Assembly: GCA_016868315.1 (NCBI GenBank)
Contig: VGHE01000013.1
Span: 15,834 to 79,833 of the forward strand
DNA length: 64,000 nt
Source: Betaproteobacteria bacterium
Lineage (GTDB): Bacteria > Bdellovibrionota_B > Oligoflexia > Silvanigrellales > Silvanigrellaceae
Reading direction: 5' to 3'
The position numbers and the translations under genes were made by a program. Below the pieces are notes generated by a model. That model was not told the origin of the DNA and searched no databases. It saw nothing but the letters and a program-made list of their open reading frames with translations. This document shows, piece after piece, positions 1 to 8,580 of this stretch (the first letter of the stretch is position 1; each line of letters begins with the position of its first letter).

Positions 1-915
1 GATTTCGATCGCAAGACGGTTCAAGATCTCTTTTCCACCTTTGGTGCAAATTCGACGCTGTCTTTTGTCAGCAAAATTCCATGGCAAATGCTCGCTAAAG
101 AAGACAACACTCTGGTTCTGCGCAATTCAGCCAGCAACGCTGTGGCGACCTTCAATAGTCTGCGCCTGATTGGTGCGCAAACAGTCTACGCAAAGTTTGT
201 GGACAAGCAGCTCATTTCCATTCGGGGTCTGCAGATCACCGACTCCGTGGGTGGTCAGCTCAGAACCGTAACGCATATCGATCTTTCACGCCCCAGCCGA
301 TTGACTTTGGTCACAGACCGAGAGCGCATCACGGATATTCCCGTACAATTTTTTCAAGTCCCTGGATTTCAGCAGCCACCGACTCTGACACCTTCAGCTG
401 CATTTAATTCGATTGCGAACGTTGTGCTTGAACCAGGGTTCGACTGGAGAAAAAACCTGCATATTCTTCTCAACGGCAGAAATCTCCGAAACATATATGC
501 GCGGATTCAATCGTTTATTCCAGAAGGTTCCGCCGATGAAACGACACGCAAAATCATCGAAAATACGACAACCTTTATGGTGGGCGGCGCTTCCTCCGAC
601 ATCCTGATCTCAATGCAAATGAGCAAGCCACTCAAGTGCACAACAAAAATCAGCAACATACCCGTGCTTGGGAATGTGAATTTCGACATTGATTTTTTGG
701 CGGGATTTGGGCTGAGCGATTTGGTTCGGGTGAAGTCCGACGGCGTTAAAACCAGCATGTACGGTGTGACAACCTCGATTGGTCGAGTTGAAAATATAGA
801 GGTCGACGCCAAGCAAATGCGGATGAAAATCGGGATGATCACCGTTCCCATCGATTTCAAGCCTTCTGCTCCAGGATCCGGAGGTCCTCGGATCGACGCC
901 GTCCTCTGTCGTTAA
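1..915 (+). CDS. Hypothetical protein, 5' end outside the window
   Basis: The frame is open from base 1, so the gene starts upstream; the internal ATG at 88 is only the first methionine inside the window. About 304 residues are visible. They contain alternating hydrophobic/polar stretches typical of beta-rich envelope proteins, one cysteine near residue 212 and one three residues before the end (VLCR). I see no catalytic motif and do not recognise a family. A good intrinsic terminator follows 35 bases after the stop, so this is the last gene of its transcript. An exported or envelope role is only suggested by composition and by the neighbours. Confidence 0.7.
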   Translation, partial: DFDRKTVQDLFSTFGANSTLSFVSKIPWQMLAKEDNTLVLRNSASNAVATFNSLRLIGAQTVYAKFVDKQLISIRGLQITDSVGGQLRTVTHIDLSRPSRLTLVTDRERITDIPVQFFQVPGFQQPPTLTPSAAFNSIANVVLEPGFDWRKNLHILLNGRNLRNIYARIQSFIPEGSADETTRKIIENTTTFMVGGASSDILISMQMSKPLKCTTKISNIPVLGNVNFDIDFLAGFGLSDLVRVKSDGVKTSMYGVTTSIGRVENIEVDAKQMRMKIGMITVPIDFKPSAPGSGGPRIDAVLCR

Positions 916-949
916 AACGCATCGGAATTGGAACTTTGCAAAAGAAAAG

Positions 950-975
950 CCCGCAGCTCAAGCTGTGGGTTTTTT
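950..975 (+). terminator. Rho-independent terminator after the first gene
   Basis: An 8-bp GC-rich stem (CCCGCAGC paired with GCTGTGGG, one G-U pair) with a TCAA loop is followed directly by TTTTTT and further T-rich sequence. It lies between the stop at 915 and the next gene at 1093. Confidence 0.85.
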
Positions 976-1092
976 AATTTTAGGGAGCATTGCATTCAGT
1001 GCAATTTGGAATCTTTTATTGCCCACAGATTTCTGACCTGGTTCTAACCATTACGCTCATTCTGGCGATACTCTGCGTCGACAGGAGGCCAC

Positions 1093-1746
1093 ATGATCTT
1101 CAACGATCGCATTCAGGCTGCCCGACTTCTTCTTGAGAAGCTCAGAAACTATGACAGACAGCGTGTGGTGGTGCTAGCGATACCGCGGGGTGCGGTTCCC
1201 ATGGCAGAATGCATTGCGAAAGGCCTGGGTGGTCGCATCGGCCTCGCCCCCGTGCGAAAAGTGTCTTCACCTCTGGCGCCTGAGTTTGCATTGGGAGCTG
1301 CAGACATCGAGGGCAACTTCTACCCTGAGCGCAGTGTTCTGCAGTTTCCACAGGAACAGCTCAAAACTTGGTTTAAGAAAAGTCTCGAGGTTCTCCGTTA
1401 TAGAAATTTTCGGTGGCGACAGTTTCTTGCCCATGATGATCTCAAAGACAGGATCGTGATTGTGGTTGATGATGGTATCGCGACGGGGGCGACAATGCGT
1501 GCTGCACTCATGTGGTTGCGGCGGAAAGAACCTCGAAAGATCGTCGTGGCTGTTCCTGTGTCATCGCAGGAGGGTTCTGAACTCATCAATAATCTTGCCG
1601 ACGAGGTTGTTTGTCTAGAGGTTTCTCCCGATTTCGCAGCTGTGGGAGAATTCTATCTTCACTTCGAGGGGGTGACTGAGGAAGATGTTTGCTCCATTCT
1701 GAGGAATCAATTTCAGGAAAAAGAACAAGCAGAAACGCAAAGATAG
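1093..1746 (+). CDS. Phosphoribosyltransferase-family protein
   Basis: A 217-residue cytosolic protein with a clear PRPP-binding loop, VVDDGIATGAT, at residues 124-134: two acidic residues followed by the small-residue turn of type I phosphoribosyltransferases. The N-terminal half has a strand-turn (VLAIPRGAVP, residues 27-36) that is common in this fold. It belongs to the uncharacterised bacterial PRTase-domain group rather than to Apt, Hpt, Upp or PyrE, because the hood residues of those enzymes are not evident. The substrate base cannot be assigned. The start is supported by an AGGAGG-type site seven bases before ATG. It follows a terminator, so it is probably its own transcript. Confidence 0.85.
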   Translation: MIFNDRIQAARLLLEKLRNYDRQRVVVLAIPRGAVPMAECIAKGLGGRIGLAPVRKVSSPLAPEFALGAADIEGNFYPERSVLQFPQEQLKTWFKKSLEVLRYRNFRWRQFLAHDDLKDRIVIVVDDGIATGATMRAALMWLRRKEPRKIVVAVPVSSQEGSELINNLADEVVCLEVSPDFAAVGEFYLHFEGVTEEDVCSILRNQFQEKEQAETQR

Positions 1747-1892
1747 CAAAAAAATACATCTAAGATTCGGTGTTCGATTTGCAACGCGAAGCGGAAATCA
1801 TCTGGCCAGAGAGTCAAAAAAGTCTTGGCAGCACCGGTATTTCCCGATACGAACTCCTCTGACTGGCATCGGTCTTTTCGAGGGGGGATGAG

Positions 1893-2081
1893 ATGCTTTT
1901 TCGAGCTGTTTCAATTTTGATTTCATTAACAATCACCGCGGCATTTTTTGGATGGGTGCGTTCTTCGTCGCAGACTCCTGCCTCAACCCGGTTAGATGAA
2001 ATTTTTTCTTTGGAGTCGGGCACGCCGGCCAAGAAGTCACGTGCGTCGCGTCGTTCGGTTGCAGAAGCGAGACCCCAGTAA
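1893..2081 (+). CDS. Small membrane-anchored or secreted protein (62 aa)
   Basis: The predicted peptide begins with a short charged start and a hydrophobic segment (residues 3-21), then a Ser/Thr/Arg-rich polar tail (KKSRASRR near residues 47-54). A purine-rich GGGGGG run sits just upstream of the ATG, and a strong terminator follows 27 bases after the stop, so the region looks like a short transcription unit. No family is recognised. A 72-codon ORF on the opposite strand overlaps it but lacks such flanking signals. Confidence 0.5.
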   Translation: MLFRAVSILISLTITAAFFGWVRSSSQTPASTRLDEIFSLESGTPAKKSRASRRSVAEARPQ

Positions 2082-2107
2082 AAACAGATGCGCTAAATCT
2101 CTTGTGA

Positions 2108-2153
2108 TTGGACGCTGGGATGAATTCTTTCCTGCGTCCAAAAATTTTTTTTT
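2108..2153 (+). terminator. Rho-independent terminator after the 62-aa gene
   Basis: A perfect 8-bp stem (TTGGACGC / GCGTCCAA) with an 18-base loop is followed by AAA and a run of nine T residues. Confidence 0.75.
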
Positions 2154-2211
2154 GAATTTAGCTTTGGATGAGTGAATGGTGGGCATGATTCTCTAAAAGG
2201 AGGCTCCCATC

Positions 2212-3177
2212 ATGAATTTTGTCTCTCTTGCATGGTTGATGTCGATCGGTGTTTTGAGTCAGCTGCACTGGGTTTCGTCTGTTCAGGCCGGGAGCAAACC
2301 GGCAGAGTATCTCGATCTTTTTCTGCGGGCTTCCGAGAATTCGCAGGGTGAATCTTTGATGTCCGAGGACTGCCTTGCTCTGAGGTCGCTCACGGAGGTG
2401 CAGAGCACGGAATCAGTCCGTTGGCGCAAAAGAGCTCAGACTTTTTTTCAGGCGCGTTGTGCTGAACAGTTAACCGGAAAAATGGGTTTCGAGGACGCTC
2501 CTGCGTTGTCTGATAAGTCCGCCGACGCGATTTGGGATGGAACTGCGTTGTGCAGTGCTGGCGACCAGAGGCTCATACGCTGCGAACACCGGGGCGAGAA
2601 TGGGCGGGGGTTGTTGGTTTATGCAGGTCGCGATTCCTGGGACAATAGCCCTACACTCGTCTGTGCTCATGTTGAGGCGACCTATCGGAGTCCTTTCGAA
2701 CACGAGCAGCAGGTTGCGGCACGTTGCGTGGTGACGGAGTTTGATTGGCGCTACGAGGGCCTACGCTCTGACGTTTATGGGGTAATAAATTGGTTGTTAC
2801 AGAAAGCGCCGCATGCACCGTTACAGATTCCTGCTGCGCTCAAATCGCAATGTACCGAGGTCTTCCCAGATGCGATTTACTGCACGCCCACCCTGATTGT
2901 GTTTCCTGAGACAGACCCGACTCGTGTAGGCATTTGTCAACTGAACACGCACGATCGAGTTCTCGGCTTGGGCGCAATTTTGAAGATCGGTAGCTGGAAT
3001 AGCCATTGGGTATGCGAGTCTAAATCACTCATTGTTCCCGACATGGATAGTCGGCTGAGCGTCGAAGAGCGTCAGTGTGTTCCCGATCACCTGGGTCAGC
3101 ACAAGACTCCCTACTGCCGCTTTCCGTATATGCCAGTGGCTCGCAAACCTGTTCGAACATATATCGAAACTCGGTGA
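2212..3177 (+). CDS. Secreted cysteine-rich hypothetical protein
   Basis: A 321-residue protein with a typical signal peptide (hydrophobic core at residues 5-20, likely cleavage after SVQA near residue 26). The mature part has about 14 cysteines, many in pairs 6-12 residues apart (for example LCSAGDQRLIRC and QCTEVFPDAIYC), which suggests a disulfide-bonded periplasmic or extracellular protein. No enzymatic motif is visible. The AAAGGAGG site nine bases before ATG is near-ideal, so expression may be strong. Its stop codon lies in a hairpin shared with the convergent desaturase gene. Function unknown. Confidence 0.8.
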   Translation: MNFVSLAWLMSIGVLSQLHWVSSVQAGSKPAEYLDLFLRASENSQGESLMSEDCLALRSLTEVQSTESVRWRKRAQTFFQARCAEQLTGKMGFEDAPALSDKSADAIWDGTALCSAGDQRLIRCEHRGENGRGLLVYAGRDSWDNSPTLVCAHVEATYRSPFEHEQQVAARCVVTEFDWRYEGLRSDVYGVINWLLQKAPHAPLQIPAALKSQCTEVFPDAIYCTPTLIVFPETDPTRVGICQLNTHDRVLGLGAILKIGSWNSHWVCESKSLIVPDMDSRLSVEERQCVPDHLGQHKTPYCRFPYMPVARKPVRTYIETR

Positions 3178-3194
3178 GCCTCGGATGGGCTCAC
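3174..3194. other. Hairpin spanning both stop codons of two convergent genes
   Basis: GTGAGCC and GGCTCAC form a 7-bp stem with a 7-base loop. The stem contains the TGA of the plus-strand gene (3175-3177) and the complement of the TGA of the minus-strand gene (3191-3193). There is no T-tract on either side, so it would be a weak terminator or an mRNA-end structure at best. Confidence 0.4.
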
Positions 3195-4204
3195 TGATAT
3201 TGGCTGGTGTTGATAAGTTTCAACTCACGCGTGAGTCCAACGAAGGTTCTGATATACCCTTTGGACTGTGGCATCGGCTGAGCGTTTTCGTTGTCTAGCA
3301 AATTTGTCATGCGGTTGTGTGCTTCCTCAAGGTGATAAAAGGGAACTTTGGGGAATGCGTGATGAATCGAATGAAAATTGAGGCCGTTGAACAACCAGCT
3401 CATCGCAGTGTTGGTCTCGATGTTGCGGCAAGCATGAATTTGGGTTGAAAAGTAGTTCGCTCTTTTTCCTGCGATGCCATAGTGCTCGACGTGAGCTCTG
3501 AGTTGCAACAGTCCACCACCGACGCGTTCAACGATAAGATACAGGATGAGAGCTTTTGCAAGCTGACCCTGCGCTGCAGCCAGTGCGTACAATGTCCCGT
3601 TGATTGCAACGATACCCACGACGTCGATCACCAATTGCCGGCGGAGCCCCTTTGACTGTTTCATGAATCCTGAAGCGCGGCTCAGATGTTCCATGATCAT
3701 GCCAATTCCACCGCCCAAAAAAACTGCGATAAGCAATTGGTGTCGGATTCTAAAGCGCTTGAGAGCGCCAGCCTGTTCGTACTCTTGCTGCGTGTAGGTC
3801 ACGCGCTCCGGGTCGCGCTCATCAATTCCATTCATCTTGTGATGCAGCTTGTGTAGCTCAGAGTAAATTCCATGAGGCCATAGAACGCCCCAGGTCGCTA
3901 CGCGCGCTGAGATTTCGTCAAACCAGCCGATTCCTGTGAGGGTATGGTGAATGGCATCGTGTGTGGTGACCGCCGCAGCAGCAAAAAAGATTCCTGCAAT
4001 CATGGCGGCAAGGTAAAAGAGCAGGCTGTCGAGCCCGTGCTGATATGCTACTGCGAGTGATGCAAAAAGAATCGCCATTGAGCTGAAGTAACGCCACAAT
4101 CCTGGACCTGGACGAGTTGTTTGAAGATCCGCAACCGTGCGTCCGAGAGCCTGACCTGGCAGGTCGGCAATGCGAGATTCAGTTTGAACATGAGCAGCGG
4201 TCAT
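3191..4204 (-). CDS. Membrane fatty-acid desaturase family protein
   Basis: A 337-residue integral membrane di-iron enzyme. All three histidine boxes are present: HDAIHH (82-87), HKLHH (118-122) and HSIHH (278-282), with an extra HVEH at 238-241, as expected for the fatty-acid desaturase / carotenoid hydroxylase superfamily. Hydrophobic helices lie around residues 43-80, 157-172 and 191-226. It most likely introduces a double bond or hydroxyl group into acyl lipids or a related hydrophobic substrate; position and substrate cannot be read from sequence. A GAGGAG site lies about ten bases before the ATG. It is separate from the next minus-strand operon by about 140 bases. Confidence 0.88.
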   Translation of the reverse strand: MTAAHVQTESRIADLPGQALGRTVADLQTTRPGPGLWRYFSSMAILFASLAVAYQHGLDSLLFYLAAMIAGIFFAAAAVTTHDAIHHTLTGIGWFDEISARVATWGVLWPHGIYSELHKLHHKMNGIDERDPERVTYTQQEYEQAGALKRFRIRHQLLIAVFLGGGIGMIMEHLSRASGFMKQSKGLRRQLVIDVVGIVAINGTLYALAAAQGQLAKALILYLIVERVGGGLLQLRAHVEHYGIAGKRANYFSTQIHACRNIETNTAMSWLFNGLNFHSIHHAFPKVPFYHLEEAHNRMTNLLDNENAQPMPQSKGYIRTFVGLTRELKLINTSQYQ

Positions 4205-4342
4205 AATTTCTTATCTCCTCAACTCGGCTCACCTAAAGTGGCCGTGTCGAGCGTAACAAGCAAAAATCAGAGCTTGCAATTGTTTTCCGTCGAAGCTTTG
4301 GCAAGGCACCGTGAATGCTGCATTAACTTGCAACTAAACGCG

Positions 4343-4906
4343 TTATTTTGGGATGTTTCCGGGCGATTTCTCTGCCCATCCGAGCGCCCAGGTCGCATCC
4401 ATGCCCCATTGTCCGGTTCGGCGCTCGTCGCCCTCGATCCAGGTCAGCCTGTAAAAAGGTTCAATCAGTAGCTGCCCCGATGCTACCGGGATGCCAAGCC
4501 CCCAGGCCAGAGCCTGAGAATTCAACCATTCGGTTGCAGGCAAGGCCGATGAATCTGGCGCAATACTGCTGCTGGTTGTCAGCCCAAGGTTGCGCATCAC
4601 GAGCGAGCTTTGCCAACTGAGTGACGGAATCAAAAAACCCTCATAAAGAATGCCTAATTCAAAGGTGCCGCTCCATGTTTTCTCATCGATGCTTAACGCC
4701 TTGGGGTCATCCGGATAGGGTATGTACTCAAATCCAAGTCGGAATCCTGGGCGAAGAAACCAAGGGGTGCGATCGAGACTGATGTAGCCCTGAGCAACCA
4801 GCTCTGCTTGGTGCAGGCGCGTTGTGATGTTGCTTGCGTCATTGCGCTCTGCAACTGAAATGGATGCACCCAGCCCAATGAGCTTTATCAATCCCTCAGG
4901 GCTCAC
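4343..4906 (-). CDS. Outer-membrane-like hypothetical protein, last gene of a four-gene operon
   Basis: A 187-residue product with GTG start. Alternating aromatic/hydrophobic strands (FRLGFEYIPY, GTFELGILYEG, LLIEPFYRLTW) suggest a small beta-barrel or beta-sandwich envelope protein. A signal peptide is not evident, so the start may be misplaced. It overlaps the 3' end of the metallopeptidase lipoprotein gene by 11 bases, which implies translational coupling. No family is recognised. The operon context points to a role with the preceding secreted hydrolase and lipoprotein genes. Confidence 0.6.
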   Translation of the reverse strand: MSPEGLIKLIGLGASISVAERNDASNITTRLHQAELVAQGYISLDRTPWFLRPGFRLGFEYIPYPDDPKALSIDEKTWSGTFELGILYEGFLIPSLSWQSSLVMRNLGLTTSSSIAPDSSALPATEWLNSQALAWGLGIPVASGQLLIEPFYRLTWIEGDERRTGQWGMDATWALGWAEKSPGNIPK

Positions 4907-6197
4907 AGACCACCCTCACTTTTTGGGCGAAACCGGTGGTACCAAACAGCTCCGTGAAATTCTCACACAACAATTTCTTCTCTTCTCCGGCTGTAAAGGA
5001 TTGGAGGAATGCTGCAAGGAAGCTGCTGGTCAGAGCGCCATCATAGGTGAGCACCGGCCTATCGCGGCGCTTACACATCAGCGCCTCCTGATTTGCGAAT
5101 GGAATGATATCAACCGCGGGTGATTTGCGCATGTTCTCGGCAGTCTTCTCAAGAGCTGCATAAACGCGGCGGCTGAAGCCCATCAGTTCGGCTCGGTTGT
5201 TCGAGTACCGTTTGGCAACGTTGTAAAGTGATCGAGCAAACAGTGTTCCAATGCAGTAAAAACGGCCTGCACACGCACTGTCATTTCCGAGCTGGGAGAA
5301 GTTGAATTTTATTCCGTTCAATGCCCTACTGTTATTTGCTATCGCGGGGTTTAGCTCAGCAAAGATATCTGCCGACGAGGTCACTACGTAACTGTGGAAA
5401 TCGGCAAACCCCTCATTCAGTCCAGAAATTGCATATTCAAGACTCCAGCGCCCACGAAAAAACTTATCCTCGCGTCTTGTTTGGAGTTCGGCCTCATTTG
5501 GCAGCGTGCAGTTTTCCACAGTGTTCTGATTGAAAGAGGTTTTAAACAGTGCGTGTCCAAATTCATGGGAGATGACTTTGATGTTGGCTGAGAACGGAAT
5601 TGATTCAATTTCCGAGCGTCTAAATAAATAAAACTGATTGTTTTCTGAATTGAAAGCGGCATTAAATTTGATTGTGTAAAACGACTTGTGGGCTCCATCT
5701 TTTTCTAGAATTGTTGGTTCAAAATAAAGATTGAATGGGCCGTTTATTTTCTCTTTGAGTGATTGTGGCTCTAGTCCGGTTGATGCTTTCAGCGCGTTTA
5801 TCGTTCTCTCAAAGGCATAGAAGCTCGATAAAGCGAGTAGTGACGAGGTGTCTCGCGGAATAATCACGCCATTCTTGACTGTATATCGTAATCGACCACG
5901 ATTCGAGGTTGAGTCGAGTTCAGCGCTGACGAGAGAACCAAAATTGGAGCTTATTTTGATTACTCCTCCAAGATTTACCGAGAAAAAATTACTTTGGAGC
6001 GTATCGATATCTTCGAGCAGCGAAAGGTTCCGTGGCGCGACCAACCATTGCTCTCCACGCTCTGTTGTCGGGGGCAGATGATCAATCACCTCGGCTTTGT
6101 AGGGCTTCGGTGCCGAACTGCTGTCCATGGCACAGCCACCTGCTATCGAACATGTGAGTGAGGCCAGGCCTACTGCGAACCAATTGTTGGATGTCAT
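4896..6197 (-). CDS. Predicted zinc-metallopeptidase lipoprotein
   Basis: The start is set at ATG 6197 because it has a GGAGG site and overlaps the previous stop by four bases (ATGA); the longer open frame upstream is inside the previous gene. The 433-residue product has a lipoprotein signal with cysteine at residue 22 (SIAGGC). The catalytic signature HEFGH is at 211-215, and NEGFAD at 261-266 gives a plausible third zinc ligand, E262, the arrangement of gluzincin metallopeptidases. It probably acts at the outer membrane or in the periplasm. Substrate unknown. It is flanked on both sides by beta-rich envelope proteins in the same operon. Confidence 0.78.
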   Translation of the reverse strand: MTSNNWFAVGLASLTCSIAGGCAMDSSSAPKPYKAEVIDHLPPTTERGEQWLVAPRNLSLLEDIDTLQSNFFSVNLGGVIKISSNFGSLVSAELDSTSNRGRLRYTVKNGVIIPRDTSSLLALSSFYAFERTINALKASTGLEPQSLKEKINGPFNLYFEPTILEKDGAHKSFYTIKFNAAFNSENNQFYLFRRSEIESIPFSANIKVISHEFGHALFKTSFNQNTVENCTLPNEAELQTRREDKFFRGRWSLEYAISGLNEGFADFHSYVVTSSADIFAELNPAIANNSRALNGIKFNFSQLGNDSACAGRFYCIGTLFARSLYNVAKRYSNNRAELMGFSRRVYAALEKTAENMRKSPAVDIIPFANQEALMCKRRDRPVLTYDGALTSSFLAAFLQSFTAGEEKKLLCENFTELFGTTGFAQKVRVVCEP

Positions 6198-7126
6198 TCT
6201 GAAGCCTCCGTAGCTTTGTCTGCTGTCGGAGTTGAATCCAACAATTGCCAAGCAGTATTGAGGCCAAAATAGGGAAAGATTTGTTGAGGCTCGTTTGGAT
6301 TTGCGAAAGCTCCGAGCGTGAATAACCAGGAGGGTGATGAACGCCAGTTGACGAGCGTGCGCCAGACTGTATTCAAAGCGTTTTCTCCGAGGCATCCAGA
6401 GGTGGCGTCTTTGCGTATACCCGGGTTCGATGAAATGAAGCGAGCGTATGGGCAGATAGTCAATGTGCTGATGGCATCGAATTTGTGAGAGATTTTGATC
6501 TTCCACAAAGGCGTGAACGCAAGTGCAATACTTCGTTCGTGCTCTTGCTCGATCATGCCCAGGTCACCCCGATTGCTTGCCTGGTGCAGAAAGGCAGAAG
6601 AGAGGCCGAATACATTCCGGCCTGAGTGTTTACTGATGTTGATGGTGCCAGCAAGAATACGATTGCGCTTGAGGGTTTTTTGCTCTCCCGTAGGTTCCAG
6701 ACTGTTCACAGCAAGGAAATAACCCGTGAGCGTACCTTTCCATCCAGAGTCCGCGAAAACTGCGTGCCGGCTTTTGAGGAAGAAATATGGCACTCCGCTG
6801 TTGAGTTTGGTTTGCATTAAATCCGAAAGCCCGAGGACGGTTGAGATCGCATTTGTGCCGATAGTCCAGCGGTCGTTGATGCCATAGTCGAGTGCAAAGG
6901 AGGGAAACTCACCTATGATTTCGCCGGTACGAGAAAGTTCGGTATCGAAGACTCCTGGAATACCCGACGACGCGGTGTCAGTTTCGCCGAGCTCATCAGT
7001 CCGGTAAGGGATGTCTTGTCCGCGTTGTGCGAATGCGAAGACTTGAAACACAGAGGCGATAAGCCAAGAGACACCGCAGGACATGACCCGAGACAGCACG
7101 ACAGCGGTGTGCTTTCTATCTTCCAT
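6194..7126 (-). CDS. Outer-membrane-like hypothetical protein with signal peptide
   Basis: The start at 7126 (MEDRKH) is preferred over an ATG 42 bases upstream because it gives a clean signal peptide: basic start, hydrophobic core, and FAFAQ cleavage near residue 33. It overlaps the upstream hydrolase gene by 11 bases. The roughly 280-residue mature protein has many amphipathic strands with aromatic residues (SFALDYGINDRWTIGT, IFPYFGLNTAWQLL) and no catalytic motif, so a barrel or outer-membrane location is likely. Family not recognised. It sits between an alpha/beta hydrolase and a metallopeptidase lipoprotein gene. Confidence 0.65.
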   Translation of the reverse strand: MEDRKHTAVVLSRVMSCGVSWLIASVFQVFAFAQRGQDIPYRTDELGETDTASSGIPGVFDTELSRTGEIIGEFPSFALDYGINDRWTIGTNAISTVLGLSDLMQTKLNSGVPYFFLKSRHAVFADSGWKGTLTGYFLAVNSLEPTGEQKTLKRNRILAGTINISKHSGRNVFGLSSAFLHQASNRGDLGMIEQEHERSIALAFTPLWKIKISHKFDAISTLTICPYARFISSNPGIRKDATSGCLGENALNTVWRTLVNWRSSPSWLFTLGAFANPNEPQQIFPYFGLNTAWQLLDSTPTADKATEASE

Positions 7127-7928
7127 TCTGTGGGTTTTCCTGTGGGCTAAGAGAGATTGATTTTTCAAGTGAATCTTTCAGGATATTCCAGGCAACAGTG
7201 CCCATGCTTCTTTGGTCTATCATCAGATGATAGTAACGTGGAGTTAACGTGGCGTCATCATTGCTTAGCCAAAGAACTTTCCACAGACTCAATGATTTAT
7301 TCACAATCGTCTTGGCAAGAGTCTGACTGTCGACAAGTTCATCTTTCTCCGAAAGTACAACAGTTGTCGGTATCGATGCCGTTGTGTTCCAGGAGGCTGT
7401 TCTCCATTCATCGTGAAGGTCAAACAGAGAATTATAGGATTTCAGTGGAGTGGTGTTGCGTGCCCGATAGTCAGGATGGTTCAGACTTGGCAAACTTCCA
7501 AAGGGCAGCCATGCGATGCTTCGAATCACGAGGACTTTATATCGAAAACTCAATGCAGGTGAGAGGAGAATCATTTGTGTGGGAAGTGGGAGTTGAGTCT
7601 GTGAGTCAAAGACGTTCATACCAGCTAGTGCACCAAGTGAGTATCCAACAAAGAGACGTTCATCATTTTTACCTCTGCATTTTTCAGTCGCGCGGTTCCA
7701 TTGCTCAATGAATTCACTCTTCCAGTGGATGGCCGAGATGCTCTTGTCGTCTGCGGCTGTATTTGTGTGGCCTGCAAGTTGACCCACGGTCGTTTGGAAT
7801 TTCTGCTGCTCAATGAGAGCTGCCAGTTCTCCCATCCGTTCGGGGTTGGTGTTGAGGCCGTGCAAAACGAAGGCACAGGCCTGTTTTGCGTGCATTGCTG
7901 GCGTTGTTTGTGCCAGTGTAGGGCTCAT
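7116..7928 (-). CDS. Alpha/beta hydrolase, first gene of the 4.3-7.9 kb operon
   Basis: A 270-residue alpha/beta-hydrolase-fold protein. Visible elements are the oxyanion-hole strand VLHGLN (21-26), the nucleophile elbow GYSLG with S97, an acid candidate in SEKDELVD (D196 or D200), and H234 in YYHLMID. The pattern fits carboxylesterases and serine-aminopeptidase-like lipases. No convincing signal peptide is present, so it may be cytoplasmic or the true start may lie elsewhere. An AAGGA site precedes ATG 7928. It leads a chain of four genes overlapping by 11, 4 and 11 bases, so the four products should be made together. Confidence 0.8.
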   Translation of the reverse strand: MSPTLAQTTPAMHAKQACAFVLHGLNTNPERMGELAALIEQQKFQTTVGQLAGHTNTAADDKSISAIHWKSEFIEQWNRATEKCRGKNDERLFVGYSLGALAGMNVFDSQTQLPLPTQMILLSPALSFRYKVLVIRSIAWLPFGSLPSLNHPDYRARNTTPLKSYNSLFDLHDEWRTASWNTTASIPTTVVLSEKDELVDSQTLAKTIVNKSLSLWKVLWLSNDDATLTPRYYHLMIDQRSMGTVAWNILKDSLEKSISLSPQENPQNGR

Positions 7929-8129
7929 TGCCAGGATTCCTTACTGCCTGTGGCTTCGGTTGCACGTTGGTGAATTGATGTTCGCTGATTGTGGTGAATC
8001 TTTGACCGGAACACAACACATCCCTCTGTAGCAAGCTAGACCCAATCGAACGCGCTCACGAATTTCAGACTTTTTTCCGATATTTCTCAATGGAAAGGCT
8101 GGTTTGTCATCCGTGGGAGTATCTTGTTT

Positions 8130-8453
8130 ATGAATGCCTTTGAAATAATAGCAGAAAACAAGATTCGAGAGGCCATCGAAAATGGTGAGTTAGATAACTT
8201 GAGCCTCAGTGGCCAGCCCCTCGAATTGGATGATGGTCAGTTTGTCCCACTTCACCTCAGGCTTTCGCAAAAGATTCTCAAAAATGCGGGTTTTCTGCCC
8301 ACTGTCCTGCAGCTTAAAAAGGAAATCCTTCAGCTCTCAGAGCGACTTGCCGAGGCTTCCGACGAGGCAGTGCGGGAAAGCATCAAGCGTCGGCTGTTTG
8401 AAAAGACACTCCGGCACGACGTGTTGATGGACTCAGAGCGATCAGCTTCCTAA
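8130..8453 (+). CDS. DUF1992 (DnaJC28-like) domain protein
   Basis: A 107-residue protein matching the conserved DUF1992 pattern from end to end: an N-terminal FEIIAENKIREAIENGELDNL stretch, then a GQPLELDD turn, then KNAGFLP and a charged helix. This domain is found alone in bacteria and in the DnaJ-family protein DNAJC28; its biochemical role is not settled. ATG 8130 is chosen because GGGAG lies ten bases upstream; a TTG six bases earlier in frame is possible. It is divergent from the hydrolase operon and appears monocistronic. Confidence 0.85.
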   Translation: MNAFEIIAENKIREAIENGELDNLSLSGQPLELDDGQFVPLHLRLSQKILKNAGFLPTVLQLKKEILQLSERLAEASDEAVRESIKRRLFEKTLRHDVLMDSERSAS

Positions 8454-8580
8454 GCACCAAGGATGCTCATAAATAATCGAAATCGAAATAACATTTACCT
8501 TTGTATTAAGAAATCTCGGTGTGATTCCGAAACGACTTTTGTAGTTTTGCACAGAACCCAATGGATGGAGTGAAGCAACG

